This document shows, piece by piece, positions 28,235 to 36,872 of a stretch of DNA of 64,000 nt. Position 1 is the stretch's first letter. The number at the start of each line of letters is the position of its first letter. The notes beneath the pieces were generated by a model. It made no database searches and had not been told where the DNA came from. It saw only the letters and a list, made by a program, of their open reading frames with translations. The position numbers were made by a program, and so were the translations under genes. This DNA is from Caldilineaceae bacterium (GTDB taxonomy: Bacteria > Chloroflexota > Anaerolineae > Caldilineales > Caldilineaceae): NCBI GenBank assembly GCA_019637645.1, contig JAHBVH010000041.1, positions 1 through 64,000 on the forward strand, in the 5' to 3' direction.

Positions 28235-29169
28235 TATTTGGTCAGCACTTTTTCCAAGGTATAGCCGCGGTAATTTTCTTCTTGAAAGCCGACTTGGTTG
28301 AAAAGGTTCATGGCGGCGTGGGCGCGATGGGGGACATGCACCAACATTTGGTGATAGCCTTGTGTGATGGCGTCATTAATGACACGGCGCAGCAGCCATT
28401 TCCCAATATCCATCCGTCGCCACTCCGGCGCGACCCGTAGATCAACCAAGTTGGCAATGCGGGTCAGCCGTTTCTCTTCCTGGAGTGTGAGGTTCGTCAC
28501 GCGGGCGGCGCCAATCCATTCAGTCTGCCGATAGATGTGGTAGTGGCGATCATTGAGCTTGCCCCGCTGGACAATGCTGAGCTGGGCCATGGGTGTCGTC
28601 TCTTCGATCATCTGATCGAGTGCGCGGCGCAAGCAATAAAAGCGTTCATGCAGCCGGAAGTCGGCACCGGTCAAGACGCGCATATGCGTGGTCCAATCAC
28701 CGGGTAAAATACCCAACCCTGCCTGGAAAGAAGGATAGCCTGTACTCATGTGAAAGGCTTTGACATAGCCGATGCCCGCGCCGCGCCAAAACTCTTCGGC
28801 GGCGGTCAACAGGGCTGTCGCGACTTCGTCCACAAGTTCGATCTTGTTGGGCAAGACCAAAAAGCGAATAATCCCAATCGGTCGGTAGTCGGGCAGATCC
28901 AGGCTATCTTGATCAAAGCCCGTGGCCGCGTCTAAAAAGCCCTCTAATTCACCGGCGCGCCAAGCACACAACCGGGCATGGCGTTGCCAGCGCGCTTGGT
29001 AGAGCGTCGGCGGTTGTGAATGTAGCAGCTGATCTTTGAGCTCCGTCTCTTCCATGAATTGGCTGTACGGCGTCGCGCTCAGCATGCCATTGATCGCATG
29101 GCCGATATACGACGCCTCGTCAACGCGGAGTGGACGAATGAACAGGGATGGTGAGATAACTGGTATCAT
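28234..29169 (-). CDS. GNAT-family N-acetyltransferase, two-domain
   Basis: A 311-residue protein whose C-terminal half (residues about 165-305) shows the GNAT motif A, DLRVAPEWRRMDIGKWLLRRV, followed by GYHQMLVHVPHRAHAAMNLFNQVGF (motif B). The N-terminal half (residues 10-150) looks like a second, divergent GNAT-type fold with PIGIIRFLVLPNK. Acetyl-CoA binding is likely only in the C-terminal domain. The substrate is unknown. It overlaps the upstream gene by 4 bases (ATGA) and the downstream gene by 1 base. Confidence 0.78.
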   Translation of the reverse strand: MIPVISPSLFIRPLRVDEASYIGHAINGMLSATPYSQFMEETELKDQLLHSQPPTLYQARWQRHARLCAWRAGELEGFLDAATGFDQDSLDLPDYRPIGIIRFLVLPNKIELVDEVATALLTAAEEFWRGAGIGYVKAFHMSTGYPSFQAGLGILPGDWTTHMRVLTGADFRLHERFYCLRRALDQMIEETTPMAQLSIVQRGKLNDRHYHIYRQTEWIGAARVTNLTLQEEKRLTRIANLVDLRVAPEWRRMDIGKWLLRRVINDAITQGYHQMLVHVPHRAHAAMNLFNQVGFQEENYRGYTLEKVLTK

Positions 29170-29582
29170 GATGGAATATGCGCTTCAATGGCTGTCAACA
29201 AGCGTTCCTGATCGACAACGGCGGGCAATAAGAGATGCTGCACTCGATCGAGATCTAGCAGTCCATTGGCTTCGCGGGGGTGATAGATCACCGATAGAGC
29301 ACGGAGGAAGCGTCCGGCTTCGGTCGTGCTGACGATTTGCCGAAATTCCACAGTGCGTGAGCCACGCCAAGGCGATTGCAAGACTAGGCTGCGTTCATTC
29401 AACTGAACTCGGCTCACCATATGGAGACTAAACCACAAACTGAGCGACGCACTAATCCCAAGAAAGAAAAGCTCTTCCAGGGTAACAACATCCAGCAAAC
29501 CCCAAGCCAGTAAACCGGTCAGAAGGAGACAACCGCCGGTTAGCCACCGATAGATCGGGTGAGGGGTGAAGATCTGTTGCAT
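29166..29582 (-). CDS. Small membrane protein with two helices, unknown family
   Basis: A 138-residue protein with two adjacent hydrophobic helices (about 13-30 and 36-54) and a C-terminal cytoplasmic part of about 80 residues rich in beta-strand-like segments (SRVQLNERSLVLQSPWRGSRTVEF), reminiscent of bacterial PH-like domains. No catalytic motif is visible. It sits 2 bases after the SWIM-like gene and overlaps the GNAT gene, so it is in the same transcript. Confidence 0.6.
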   Translation of the reverse strand: MQQIFTPHPIYRWLTGGCLLLTGLLAWGLLDVVTLEELFFLGISASLSLWFSLHMVSRVQLNERSLVLQSPWRGSRTVEFRQIVSTTEAGRFLRALSVIYHPREANGLLDLDRVQHLLLPAVVDQERLLTAIEAHIPS

Positions 29583-29584
29583 GA

Positions 29585-30499
29585 TTATTTTGGCTCAATG
29601 TCGTTCGGCGTGGCACGATTGCCCGCCTCGGGCGTATCCAGTGAATAGGCTAGCGACTGGGCTTCGCTTGTCACTTGCCGATAGATCTTCGCCATCTCTT
29701 GGGCCAGCTCGGCTTCGGCCAAAGCACGGCCACTCTGTTCGTCGAGCATGGCTGGCAATGGCCCTAATCGGCGTAGCAAGGCCAACTCAATGAGGGGGGA
29801 CGCAATATGATAATGGAGTGCTTCGAGCACTTTGCGCGAGCCCCAGAAGTGGTCGAGGGCCTGCTCCAAGCTCTTTTCGTGGGGGGGCGCGCTTGCTTGG
29901 CCAGCGGTGGCTGCCGCGCCGTTTGCCCCATTAACGGCCATGCCCGCCGCGGGTAAGCCGCCCAAATAGTCAGCTTTGCGCCGTGCTTGGAGCGCCTGTT
30001 GCAAAGTCTGCCATTCACGGCCCCGCAGCCGTAACAACAAGATTGGCTCTTCATCGAGCATCGTACCCACTTGGCGATAGACCAGTTCACAGGCGGGGCA
30101 GGAGTTTGGACTAGCGCCAGCGCAACTGCACGTGATCTGGAGTTCATCTTGCTGCCCAGGTAGGAGCAAGTTGCTCAACTCGGTGAAAAAAGGCGCGGGT
30201 TCGTGAAAGAGTTCTTCCACATTGCGTTGACCATTGGTTTGAAGTTGATTCTCCAAACTTTCAATCACTTTGTGCCAAGCTTGCTCCGTCAAGGGCGCAA
30301 AGCGCAGCGTGACTTGGCAATTGCCTTGGGTTTGATCCTGAATCTCGGCATGTACCCGCCCGGTCAAAGCTTCAATGCGTTTAATGCGAGTGCGTTGGCG
30401 TCCAGGCGGGGGTGGGGCACCGCGCGTGAGTAAATCTAATCGTTCTAAGGTTCGATTCCAGGCCGTTGACCACTGATGGGCTGTGACTACTTTCGCCAT
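29585..30499 (-). CDS. SWIM-type zinc-finger protein (variant)
   Basis: A 304-residue protein. In the middle, ITCSCAGASPNSCPACELVYRQVGTMLDEEPILLLRLRGR matches the SWIM zinc-finger neighbourhood, where CxC...CxH is followed by a DEEP.LLLRLRGR-type stretch (split here as: CSC, NSCPAC, EEPILLLRLRGR). The usual histidine is replaced by cysteine. Such proteins are typically encoded next to SNF2-family ATPases, and this gene follows one at 30596. The N-terminal part shows the family-like wxxAWN start. A DNA-binding or complex-forming role with the SNF2 protein is inferred. Its C-terminus is helical. Confidence 0.75.
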   Translation of the reverse strand: MAKVVTAHQWSTAWNRTLERLDLLTRGAPPPPGRQRTRIKRIEALTGRVHAEIQDQTQGNCQVTLRFAPLTEQAWHKVIESLENQLQTNGQRNVEELFHEPAPFFTELSNLLLPGQQDELQITCSCAGASPNSCPACELVYRQVGTMLDEEPILLLRLRGREWQTLQQALQARRKADYLGGLPAAGMAVNGANGAAATAGQASAPPHEKSLEQALDHFWGSRKVLEALHYHIASPLIELALLRRLGPLPAMLDEQSGRALAEAELAQEMAKIYRQVTSEAQSLAYSLDTPEAGNRATPNDIEPK

Positions 30500-30513
30500 G
30501 CATCTACTCGTTT

Positions 30514-30591
30514 TATCCGCCCGTGCTATCCGCCCGTGCTATCCGCCCGTGCTATCCGCCCGTGCTATCCGCCCGTGCTATCCATTCGTGC
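30514..30591. repeat. Six tandem 13-bp repeats between SNF2 and SWIM-like genes
   Basis: Five exact copies and one degenerate copy of tatccgcccgtgc fill most of the 96-bp gap between two otherwise tightly packed genes. The unit does not recur elsewhere in the window, suggesting local slippage expansion. Confidence 0.9.
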
Positions 30592-30595
30592 TATG

Positions 30596-33500
30596 TTATT
30601 CGTCTTCGGCCAGATCACGCCGTAATAGCAACAGATCGCGTAACTGATCAGTACTGAGTTCGGTTAACCACTGTTCGCCACTGCCGACGATCACTTCGGA
30701 GAGGTTGCGTTTATCTTCTAACAGCTGGTTGATGTGTTCTTCCAAGGTGCCAGCTACCACAAACTTATGGACCTGCACATCGCGCCGCTGCCCAATGCGA
30801 AAGGCACGATCGGTGGCTTGATTTTCCACGGCTGGATTCCACCAACGATCAAAATGAAAAACATGATTCGCCTGGGTCAGATTGAGGCCAGCACCGCCAG
30901 CGCGCAGGCTCAGGATAAAGATCGTTGGGCTTTCCGCTTCCTGAAACGCGTTGACCATGCGTTCACGTTGGACGGCTGGTGTTCTTCCGTGGAGGAAGAG
31001 CGTTTCCACCTTAAAGGTCGTGGTAATATGTTGTTGCAGCAATTCGCCCATTTCGACAAACTGAGTAAAGACCAAGGCCGAGTCGCCAACGGCCAATACC
31101 TCTTCCAGCATTTCGGTCAGGCGATTTAACTTGCTGCTCCGCCCCGTGAGCGGGCCAGCTTGTTTGAGATAATGAGCCGGATGGTTACAGATCTGCTTGA
31201 GCTTGGTCAGGAGGCCAAGGACAATGCCCCGCCGTTGAATACCTTCACTCTGGTCTAGCGTTGTTAAAGTGTCACTGACCACCTTTTCATAGAGATCGGC
31301 CTGTTCCTGTGTGAGCGAACAGTAGACCACCATCTCGTTCTTTTCCGGCAGATCCGCAATGATGGCTGGATCAGACTTGAGCCGCCGCAGTAAGAAGGGT
31401 TGCACTAAGCGGCGTAATTCAGCAGCCTGCTCTTCATCGTTATAGCGCTCAATCGGAATGATATAGCGGCGACGGAAGAGTTCATAATGTTCCAGATAGC
31501 CAGGGTTGAGAAACTCCATAATGCTCCACAATTCGGAGAGCCGATTTTCGACCGGTGTACCTGTCAAGGCAATCCGATTGGTCGCATTGAGTTGGAGCGC
31601 GGCCTGGGTCTGTTTCGCCATGGGATTTTTAATGTTCTGGGCCTCGTCGAGGATGAGATCGCTCCAGGTAAATTGTTCCAAGAAATCCACATCGCGTCGC
31701 GCCGTGCCGTAGCTGGTGATAATCAGATCATACGTGGGTGCTTCTTCCAAAAAGGTTTGGCCCACCAAGCGTGTCCCACCATGATGCACCAGCACCCGCA
31801 ACTGCGGGGCAAAGCGTTCGACTTCGCGTCGCCAGTTCGCCACAACGCTTGTCGGGCAGATCAAGAGGGCGGGGGCCGTCTTTTCTTGGCGTTCGCGCAC
31901 ATATAACATCAGTGCAATGGATTGTACGGTCTTTCCCAGCCCCATATCATCGGCCAAGCAGGCGCCAATGCCCAAACTGCGCAAATAGGCTAGCCAGCCA
32001 ATCCCCCGCTCTTGGTAGGGGCGCAGCTCCCCAATAAACCCTGGTGGTTCGTCCAAGGCCGTAAAGGGTTGGTGTTGGTTGAGCCGGGCGAGCGCTGTTG
32101 TTAACCAGCCTTCTACATCGACACTGATGACGGGCAGCAAGGCCGCGGTCTCATCCGCTAGCAGGGCCGTTAAGGTCTCGGCAGCCAGCATCTGCTCGGG
32201 CGTTGAGGTTGGGCTGCCTGCGCGGCCATCCTTGGTCGTATCACCTTCGGCGGTGGCCGCCAAACTATGGTGGGTTTGGGCAATGCGCAAGGCCCGCAAA
32301 AAGCTAATCAGGCCACCGGGGCGCTGCTGATTCAAAAAGCGCTGGGCCACCTTGACTTGGGTTGGATCGAGCTCAACCCACTGTCCGTTTAGTTTGACAA
32401 GGGGCGAGCGAATCGCCGCCAACCGTTCAAACTCGGTCTCACTCAGGACTCGATTCCCCAGCATGAGTTCCCACTCATAGCGAATTTGGCCTAGGGGCGG
32501 TTGGTCCAGTGATTGGGGCATGAGCGTTGGCAGATCGCTCTCTTCATTGCCCTGCAAGCGTAGCCGTAGCCCTAAGCGGGTACTTTGATTGGTCTGCCAC
32601 CATTCGGGCAAGATGATGCCAAAGCCACTGCTCTCCAATAAGGGCGCGGTTTCGCGCAAAAATTGGTGGGCCTCTTCGGTGCTCAGTTGGGCGCTTTCCG
32701 GCTTGGGGCTCCGCAAGCTGCGCTGAATCGGCGGCGATAAACGGGCGGCAACTTGGAGGCCAGCCAACAGCCGTTCCTGTGGCTGATCGAGGGTACGGGC
32801 TCCAAGCTGGATGTGGCTTTGTTGTGTCCGCCAGATTTCGGGGGCGGCAACGCGCAAGTCCAAATTGTCCCGCGCCTGGAGCGAATAGCGCAAAGTCCAG
32901 GTTGCCTGTTGTGCTTGGGCCGCTGCTATTGGCGATTCCACATCCACGGGCGCTTCCAACTGAAAACAGACCCGTACATGAGCATGATGGAGTGCATGGA
33001 GTTGATCACTCCAACTACGCCAGTTTTGGTACAGTTGAAAGGCCATTTGCGGCGGTAATTGGAGATAGGCATCGGTGCTGACTAACCCCGTTAACCACTG
33101 TGACCCCTGGCCCGCTGACATTGCTTGGGTGGAGCCCCACTGGCGCACGGCTGTATCTAGCAGTGTACTGATAAAATTATTCAGCAATTCACCCGCTGGC
33201 GGTGCTTCGGACAGGGCTGCCACGTGATAGGCTCGGCAAAGCGGTGGCATGGCTTCGGTTAACTGTTCAAACTGGCGTTCTGTCTGGGTTTCAGACAAAA
33301 ATGGTTGCCAGCCGGCCCAAAGTTGGTTGGCGGTATGGGGGCGCAACGTTGGTAAATAGTGTTGGCCCGCCAATAATTGCAAGGTAAACTTGGCGGCATT
33401 GCTCCAGAAGAGCAGATCGTTCCCCATGCGCAGCGGGGTAAAAAAGCGCTGACTGGCTTGTTGATCCGCCGTCTGTGCATTCAAGTGACAGAGTACGCGC

Positions 33501-34096
33501 AACGCCGCAAAAGGTGGCAGGGCCAAACCGGTGATTTGCCAGGTTTGGAGCCGAATCGCCGCTGCTTGGGGCTGAGTGGGTTGACTGCCTGCAAAGCCAC
33601 CACCAATGAGTTGATGTTGTAACAGGTGGCCATGGCTTAACGGTGTATTATGCGCCGTCGGTAGCCATACCTTGGTGCTACTCAACTTGAGGGTTTGGGC
33701 GGTTAGATGGGGGAAGAGCTCAAGGAGCTGAAGCCGTAACTCGCCAGCCGACATTTGGGTTGGGTGCGACAGCGGCTTGGCTGTGCGGGGCCGCGCATCA
33801 GTAGACCGGCGTGCTTCGCTACCCATTCCGGACCCTGTTGTCCCAGGGTAGGATTCGATCGATTCTAACACTTCCTGTAAGGTGCTGTCTTCGGCCCAAA
33901 AGAAAAAACAACCGTCAGGAAAAGGTACTTCCGCGCGCAACCACGCGCCATGCAGAACAAAAGGCATAAAGAGTATTGTACCGCGCCGAGGAGACAAAGT
34001 AAAATCTGTATGGATATCTATGACTAATCGATACTCCTGGCCGTGTCTTTTGTTGGCGGTTGTGGGAACCACAGCGCCAATGCGCGTTCGCGTCAC
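30596..34096 (-). CDS. SNF2-family ATPase/helicase
   Basis: A large SNF2 protein (1166 residues from GTG 34096). The N-terminal half is the SNF2-associated region; the C-terminal half has the helicase core: CLADDMGLGKTVQSIALML (motif I), DEAQNIKNP (motif II), ALTGTPVENRLSELWSIM (motif III), VFTQFVEMGELL, LHGRTPAVQRERMVNAF and RAGGAGLNLTQANHVFHFDRWWNPAVENQATDRAFRIGQ (split motifs V and VI). It remodels protein-DNA complexes using ATP. The GTG overlaps the upstream kinase stop (GTGA); an ATG at 33967 (MPFVLHGAW) matches the usual family start, so the true N-terminus is undecided. It partners with the SWIM-like protein. Confidence 0.92.
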   Translation of the reverse strand: MTRTRIGAVVPTTANKRHGQEYRLVIDIHTDFTLSPRRGTILFMPFVLHGAWLRAEVPFPDGCFFFWAEDSTLQEVLESIESYPGTTGSGMGSEARRSTDARPRTAKPLSHPTQMSAGELRLQLLELFPHLTAQTLKLSSTKVWLPTAHNTPLSHGHLLQHQLIGGGFAGSQPTQPQAAAIRLQTWQITGLALPPFAALRVLCHLNAQTADQQASQRFFTPLRMGNDLLFWSNAAKFTLQLLAGQHYLPTLRPHTANQLWAGWQPFLSETQTERQFEQLTEAMPPLCRAYHVAALSEAPPAGELLNNFISTLLDTAVRQWGSTQAMSAGQGSQWLTGLVSTDAYLQLPPQMAFQLYQNWRSWSDQLHALHHAHVRVCFQLEAPVDVESPIAAAQAQQATWTLRYSLQARDNLDLRVAAPEIWRTQQSHIQLGARTLDQPQERLLAGLQVAARLSPPIQRSLRSPKPESAQLSTEEAHQFLRETAPLLESSGFGIILPEWWQTNQSTRLGLRLRLQGNEESDLPTLMPQSLDQPPLGQIRYEWELMLGNRVLSETEFERLAAIRSPLVKLNGQWVELDPTQVKVAQRFLNQQRPGGLISFLRALRIAQTHHSLAATAEGDTTKDGRAGSPTSTPEQMLAAETLTALLADETAALLPVISVDVEGWLTTALARLNQHQPFTALDEPPGFIGELRPYQERGIGWLAYLRSLGIGACLADDMGLGKTVQSIALMLYVRERQEKTAPALLICPTSVVANWRREVERFAPQLRVLVHHGGTRLVGQTFLEEAPTYDLIITSYGTARRDVDFLEQFTWSDLILDEAQNIKNPMAKQTQAALQLNATNRIALTGTPVENRLSELWSIMEFLNPGYLEHYELFRRRYIIPIERYNDEEQAAELRRLVQPFLLRRLKSDPAIIADLPEKNEMVVYCSLTQEQADLYEKVVSDTLTTLDQSEGIQRRGIVLGLLTKLKQICNHPAHYLKQAGPLTGRSSKLNRLTEMLEEVLAVGDSALVFTQFVEMGELLQQHITTTFKVETLFLHGRTPAVQRERMVNAFQEAESPTIFILSLRAGGAGLNLTQANHVFHFDRWWNPAVENQATDRAFRIGQRRDVQVHKFVVAGTLEEHINQLLEDKRNLSEVIVGSGEQWLTELSTDQLRDLLLLRRDLAEDE

Positions 34097-35304
34097 CGTA
34101 GGGGTGGAAATGAAACTATGCTTTTATTGGGGCTGAAAACGCCATCGTCAATCGGGAAGGTCAGATAAAAGGTCGAACCCACGCCTGGCTTGCTATCGAC
34201 CCATAGCCGTCCGCCTTGGAGTTCAACGAGCGACCGCGTAATGCTAAGGCCCAACCCGGCACCGGTGGCTTTGGATAAATGCACATTGCTGGCCCGGTAG
34301 AAATTTTTCCCCACATTGGGTAGGTCTTTGGCCGGAATCCCAATGCCGCTGTCCGCGACCGCGGCCAGCAGGAGATCCTCTTGTTCGGAGTAATGGAGCT
34401 TGATTGAGATCTGGCCTTCCTCGGGCGTGTACTTAATGGCATTGCTCAGCAAATTGCTAAAGATCTGGCTGGTGCGCGCTTCATCGCACAAGGCATTGGG
34501 CAGTTGTGGCTGCTTGTCGATCGAGAAGTATTGGCGTTTCTGTTCCATCTCTGGATAGAAATAGATGGCGACTTCTTCAACGATTTGCGCGAGGTCGATG
34601 CTTTCCAGCGTCAATTCGATATGCCCGGCTTCAATCCGGGTAACGTCAAGCAGATTGTTGGTGAGGGCCAGCAAGCGTCTGGCGCTCTTGCCAATGACGT
34701 TGACACTCGATACATGCTCTGCGGGGAGTGGAGTGATTGGATCTTCTAGAATGAAATCGACATAGCCCAGAATCGAGGCAAGCGGTGTACGCAATTCATG
34801 GGCGGCAATAGAGACGAACTTTGATTTTAACTCGTCTAGGGCGCGCAGCTCAGTATTGGCCGCCTCTAGTTGGAGATTAAAACGATTGACTTGCTCATTT
34901 AAGAGAGAAAGTTCGTTCCGTTGTTGGGTCAGTCTTTGATGAACTTCGCCGATTAAGGTTACATCTTCAAGAATGTGGAGTATACCTGGTCTTTGTGCGG
35001 TGCTGACATAAGCATAATTATGGAGGGTGACATAAAAGAGCTGCCCCGTATGATCTTCGCGGTTGACTAATTCGAGTTGAAAAGAGGGGAGCGCACCAGC
35101 CAAGAGCGCCTGTAGTTGATCTTCATAGCCGATCAATTCGGGTGCTAGCGTAAAGAGCGAAGCACCGACGCCCACCGGCTGCTGATCACTCATGAGCAGT
35201 TCGCGTTTGCCACCGATTTCTTGGATGATGAACGCTTGGTCTGTAAGGGCATAGGCAATTTGGCGTTCTTGGAGGATCAGTTCCGCAACCAGCTTATCCA
35301 GCAT
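34093..35304 (-). CDS. Sensor histidine kinase
   Basis: A kinase of about 403 residues without membrane helices. Its N-terminal sensory domain (about 10-130) is PAS-like with RPGILHILEDVT at its end, followed by a coiled coil. The HisKA H-box is SIAAHELRTPLASILGYVDF, and the ATPase has the N-box FSNLLSNAIKYTPE, G1 DSGIGIPAKD and G2 GAGLGLSITRSLV. It presumably autophosphorylates on His and signals to a response regulator, but none is encoded nearby. The ATG at 35304 is preferred over GTG 35328. It overlaps the SNF2 gene by 4 bases. Confidence 0.92.
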   Translation of the reverse strand: MLDKLVAELILQERQIAYALTDQAFIIQEIGGKRELLMSDQQPVGVGASLFTLAPELIGYEDQLQALLAGALPSFQLELVNREDHTGQLFYVTLHNYAYVSTAQRPGILHILEDVTLIGEVHQRLTQQRNELSLLNEQVNRFNLQLEAANTELRALDELKSKFVSIAAHELRTPLASILGYVDFILEDPITPLPAEHVSSVNVIGKSARRLLALTNNLLDVTRIEAGHIELTLESIDLAQIVEEVAIYFYPEMEQKRQYFSIDKQPQLPNALCDEARTSQIFSNLLSNAIKYTPEEGQISIKLHYSEQEDLLLAAVADSGIGIPAKDLPNVGKNFYRASNVHLSKATGAGLGLSITRSLVELQGGRLWVDSKPGVGSTFYLTFPIDDGVFSPNKSIVSFPPLR

Positions 35305-35340
35305 GTGAATTCTTTTCCAATGGATCACGGTTCCACGTTA

Positions 35341-35381
35341 TTATCACACGGATTTTATCACACGGATTTTATCACACGGAT
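35341..35381. repeat. Three tandem 14-bp repeats upstream of the kinase gene
   Basis: Units of tttatcacacggat (first copy one base shorter) occupy the gap between the GTPase and kinase genes, one of only two sizeable gaps in this long gene run. Confidence 0.85.
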
Positions 35382-35406
35382 GGCGACAATCAGGCTTTTC
35401 CGTCAC

Positions 35407-35922
35407 CTATTCGAGGAGCAATTGCCCAAGATGACGAAACATCATATCCACCTCATCGCCCACTTTGGCGCTGGTTAGAAAGTGCGTTGCCTGTAATTGA
35501 GTTGCCGCCGTTGCCACCTGCTCACTGGTAACACGATGTTGCTCTACTAGATCCATTTTATTGGCCGCGACCAACAGGCTCACCGGGCCACAGACCTTGC
35601 GAATCTCGGTGGCATAGCGCGCTAAGTTGCCCAGCGTATCGGCGCGGGTTAGATCGCAGACAAGAATCGCCCCAGCGGCACCGCGTAAATAGCTCGTTGT
35701 AACAGGGCTGAACTCCTGACTGCCAGCCAGATCCCATACCATCAAGGTCAGTTCGATCACTTCGCCCTGTACGGGCACCATCACCGTTTTGCGGCTGACT
35801 TTGACGCCAATGGTACTGAGATAGTGGTCATCAAAACGGTTGTGCACAAAGCGGCGCACCAAGCTGGTTTTTCCAACAGCAAAGTCGCCCAAGAGACAGA
35901 TTTTTTTGCTATAGGTTTTCAC
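35407..35922 (-). CDS. Rab-like (Ras superfamily) small GTPase
   Basis: A 171-residue GTPase with all Ras-type motifs: P-loop GDFAVGKT (12-19), switch I T37 in YLSTIGVKV, switch II WDLAGSQEF (63-71), NKMD (121-124) and SAK (151-153). TIGV and WDLAG are more Rab-like than MglA-like. The usual catalytic glutamine after DxAG is replaced by Ser68, with Gln at the next position. No C-terminal prenylation cysteine is present, as expected in bacteria. It sits 3 bases after a gene for a coiled-coil protein with an RDLLFG motif. In bacteria such GTPases are often linked to polarity, motility or membrane functions; the precise role is unknown. Confidence 0.92.
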   Translation of the reverse strand: MKTYSKKICLLGDFAVGKTSLVRRFVHNRFDDHYLSTIGVKVSRKTVMVPVQGEVIELTLMVWDLAGSQEFSPVTTSYLRGAAGAILVCDLTRADTLGNLARYATEIRKVCGPVSLLVAANKMDLVEQHRVTSEQVATAATQLQATHFLTSAKVGDEVDMMFRHLGQLLLE

Positions 35923-35925
35923 AGT

Positions 35926-36858
35926 CTACCCTTCTCCCGGATAGGTGAGCAAGGTGGCTAATGTCGTTTGCGAGCTTAGTAAGGGCGTCGCATCGCCCTG
36001 ATAGATCTGCAAGAGGCTGTCGTGTTGATGTTCAATGGCGATCATGGTCTCGCGTAGGTGCTCCCGAAAATAGGGGGCTTCGATCCCATCGACAACCGCA
36101 GCAATATAAACCAAATGGGCAACCTCAATGAGAATGCTCTGACCACCATATTGGATCTGGTTAAGCTCTACTTTTTCGCCACGGCCAAAGGCATCTTCGG
36201 CAAAGTCCCGAATGGCCGTTAACATGCTGCTGATCAGATCAGAATCCGCGGTGGCTTGGGTGGTGCTAGAGGCATGTAAGAGCAGCAAGCCACTTTCTCG
36301 GTGGATCAAAAAGAGTTCGACTACTTGAAAGGGAAGGGCATCGCGCAAGGTCATCTCGGCCTGCGAAACCCCGTTCAAGCGGGCCATGAGTTGCCGCCAA
36401 GCCGCCTTGACATTTAACGTGCGGCGCATCTGGCGGTCGATTCGTTGGGCCAGTTCGCGCATGGCTTCGGTGACAGAACGCTGGACTAACTTGCCTAAAA
36501 TTGGGTAAAGCGCATCAACCATTTCACTCCGCGACTCCCGAATGTTGGTGCGAATGGCGTCGGCAATGACAGGGGTGATCGTGGCAACGAGGGCCTCTTT
36601 ATTGTTGATCTGGACTTCAAGTTCGTCGAGTAGGCTCTGCAACTCATTGACCTCGGCGCGCATCCGTGTAACTTGCTGACGATATTCACCAAAGAGCAAA
36701 TCGCGCAGGAGTTCGAAGGTTTCCTCCTGCACGCTATTCGTGGCTTCCCCAAAATTCGTGGCTTCCCCAAAGGCTGGGTTCTTGGTTTCCTCTGGCGCTG
36801 GCATATCTGCTGTTGGGTGCATTTCTAGATTCGGTCCGGTAGAGTGCTCAACCGCCAT
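35926..36858 (-). CDS. RDLLFG-motif protein associated with the small GTPase
   Basis: A 310-residue protein. An acidic leader contains a duplicated FGEATN hexapeptide (18-bp direct repeat at 36736-36771). Then FELLRDLLFGEYRQQVTRMRAEVNELQSLLDEL begins a coiled-coil region (split: LRDLLFG, then coil), followed by helical segments and a globular C-terminal domain (about 190-290) with VVELFLIHRESGLLLLHAS and SSMLTAIRDFAEDAFG. This arrangement matches cyanobacterial-type proteins that carry an RDLLFG coil and this globular domain before an OmpA domain; here OmpA is absent. No membrane helix is visible. It likely works with the GTPase as effector or regulator. Confidence 0.7.
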   Translation of the reverse strand: MAVEHSTGPNLEMHPTADMPAPEETKNPAFGEATNFGEATNSVQEETFELLRDLLFGEYRQQVTRMRAEVNELQSLLDELEVQINNKEALVATITPVIADAIRTNIRESRSEMVDALYPILGKLVQRSVTEAMRELAQRIDRQMRRTLNVKAAWRQLMARLNGVSQAEMTLRDALPFQVVELFLIHRESGLLLLHASSTTQATADSDLISSMLTAIRDFAEDAFGRGEKVELNQIQYGGQSILIEVAHLVYIAAVVDGIEAPYFREHLRETMIAIEHQHDSLLQIYQGDATPLLSSQTTLATLLTYPGEG

Positions 36859-36872
36859 GACATTGTTCCGGA

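Noticed and set aside
30514..30591. CRISPR-like array
   Set aside because: The repeats are directly adjacent without spacers and only 13 bp long.
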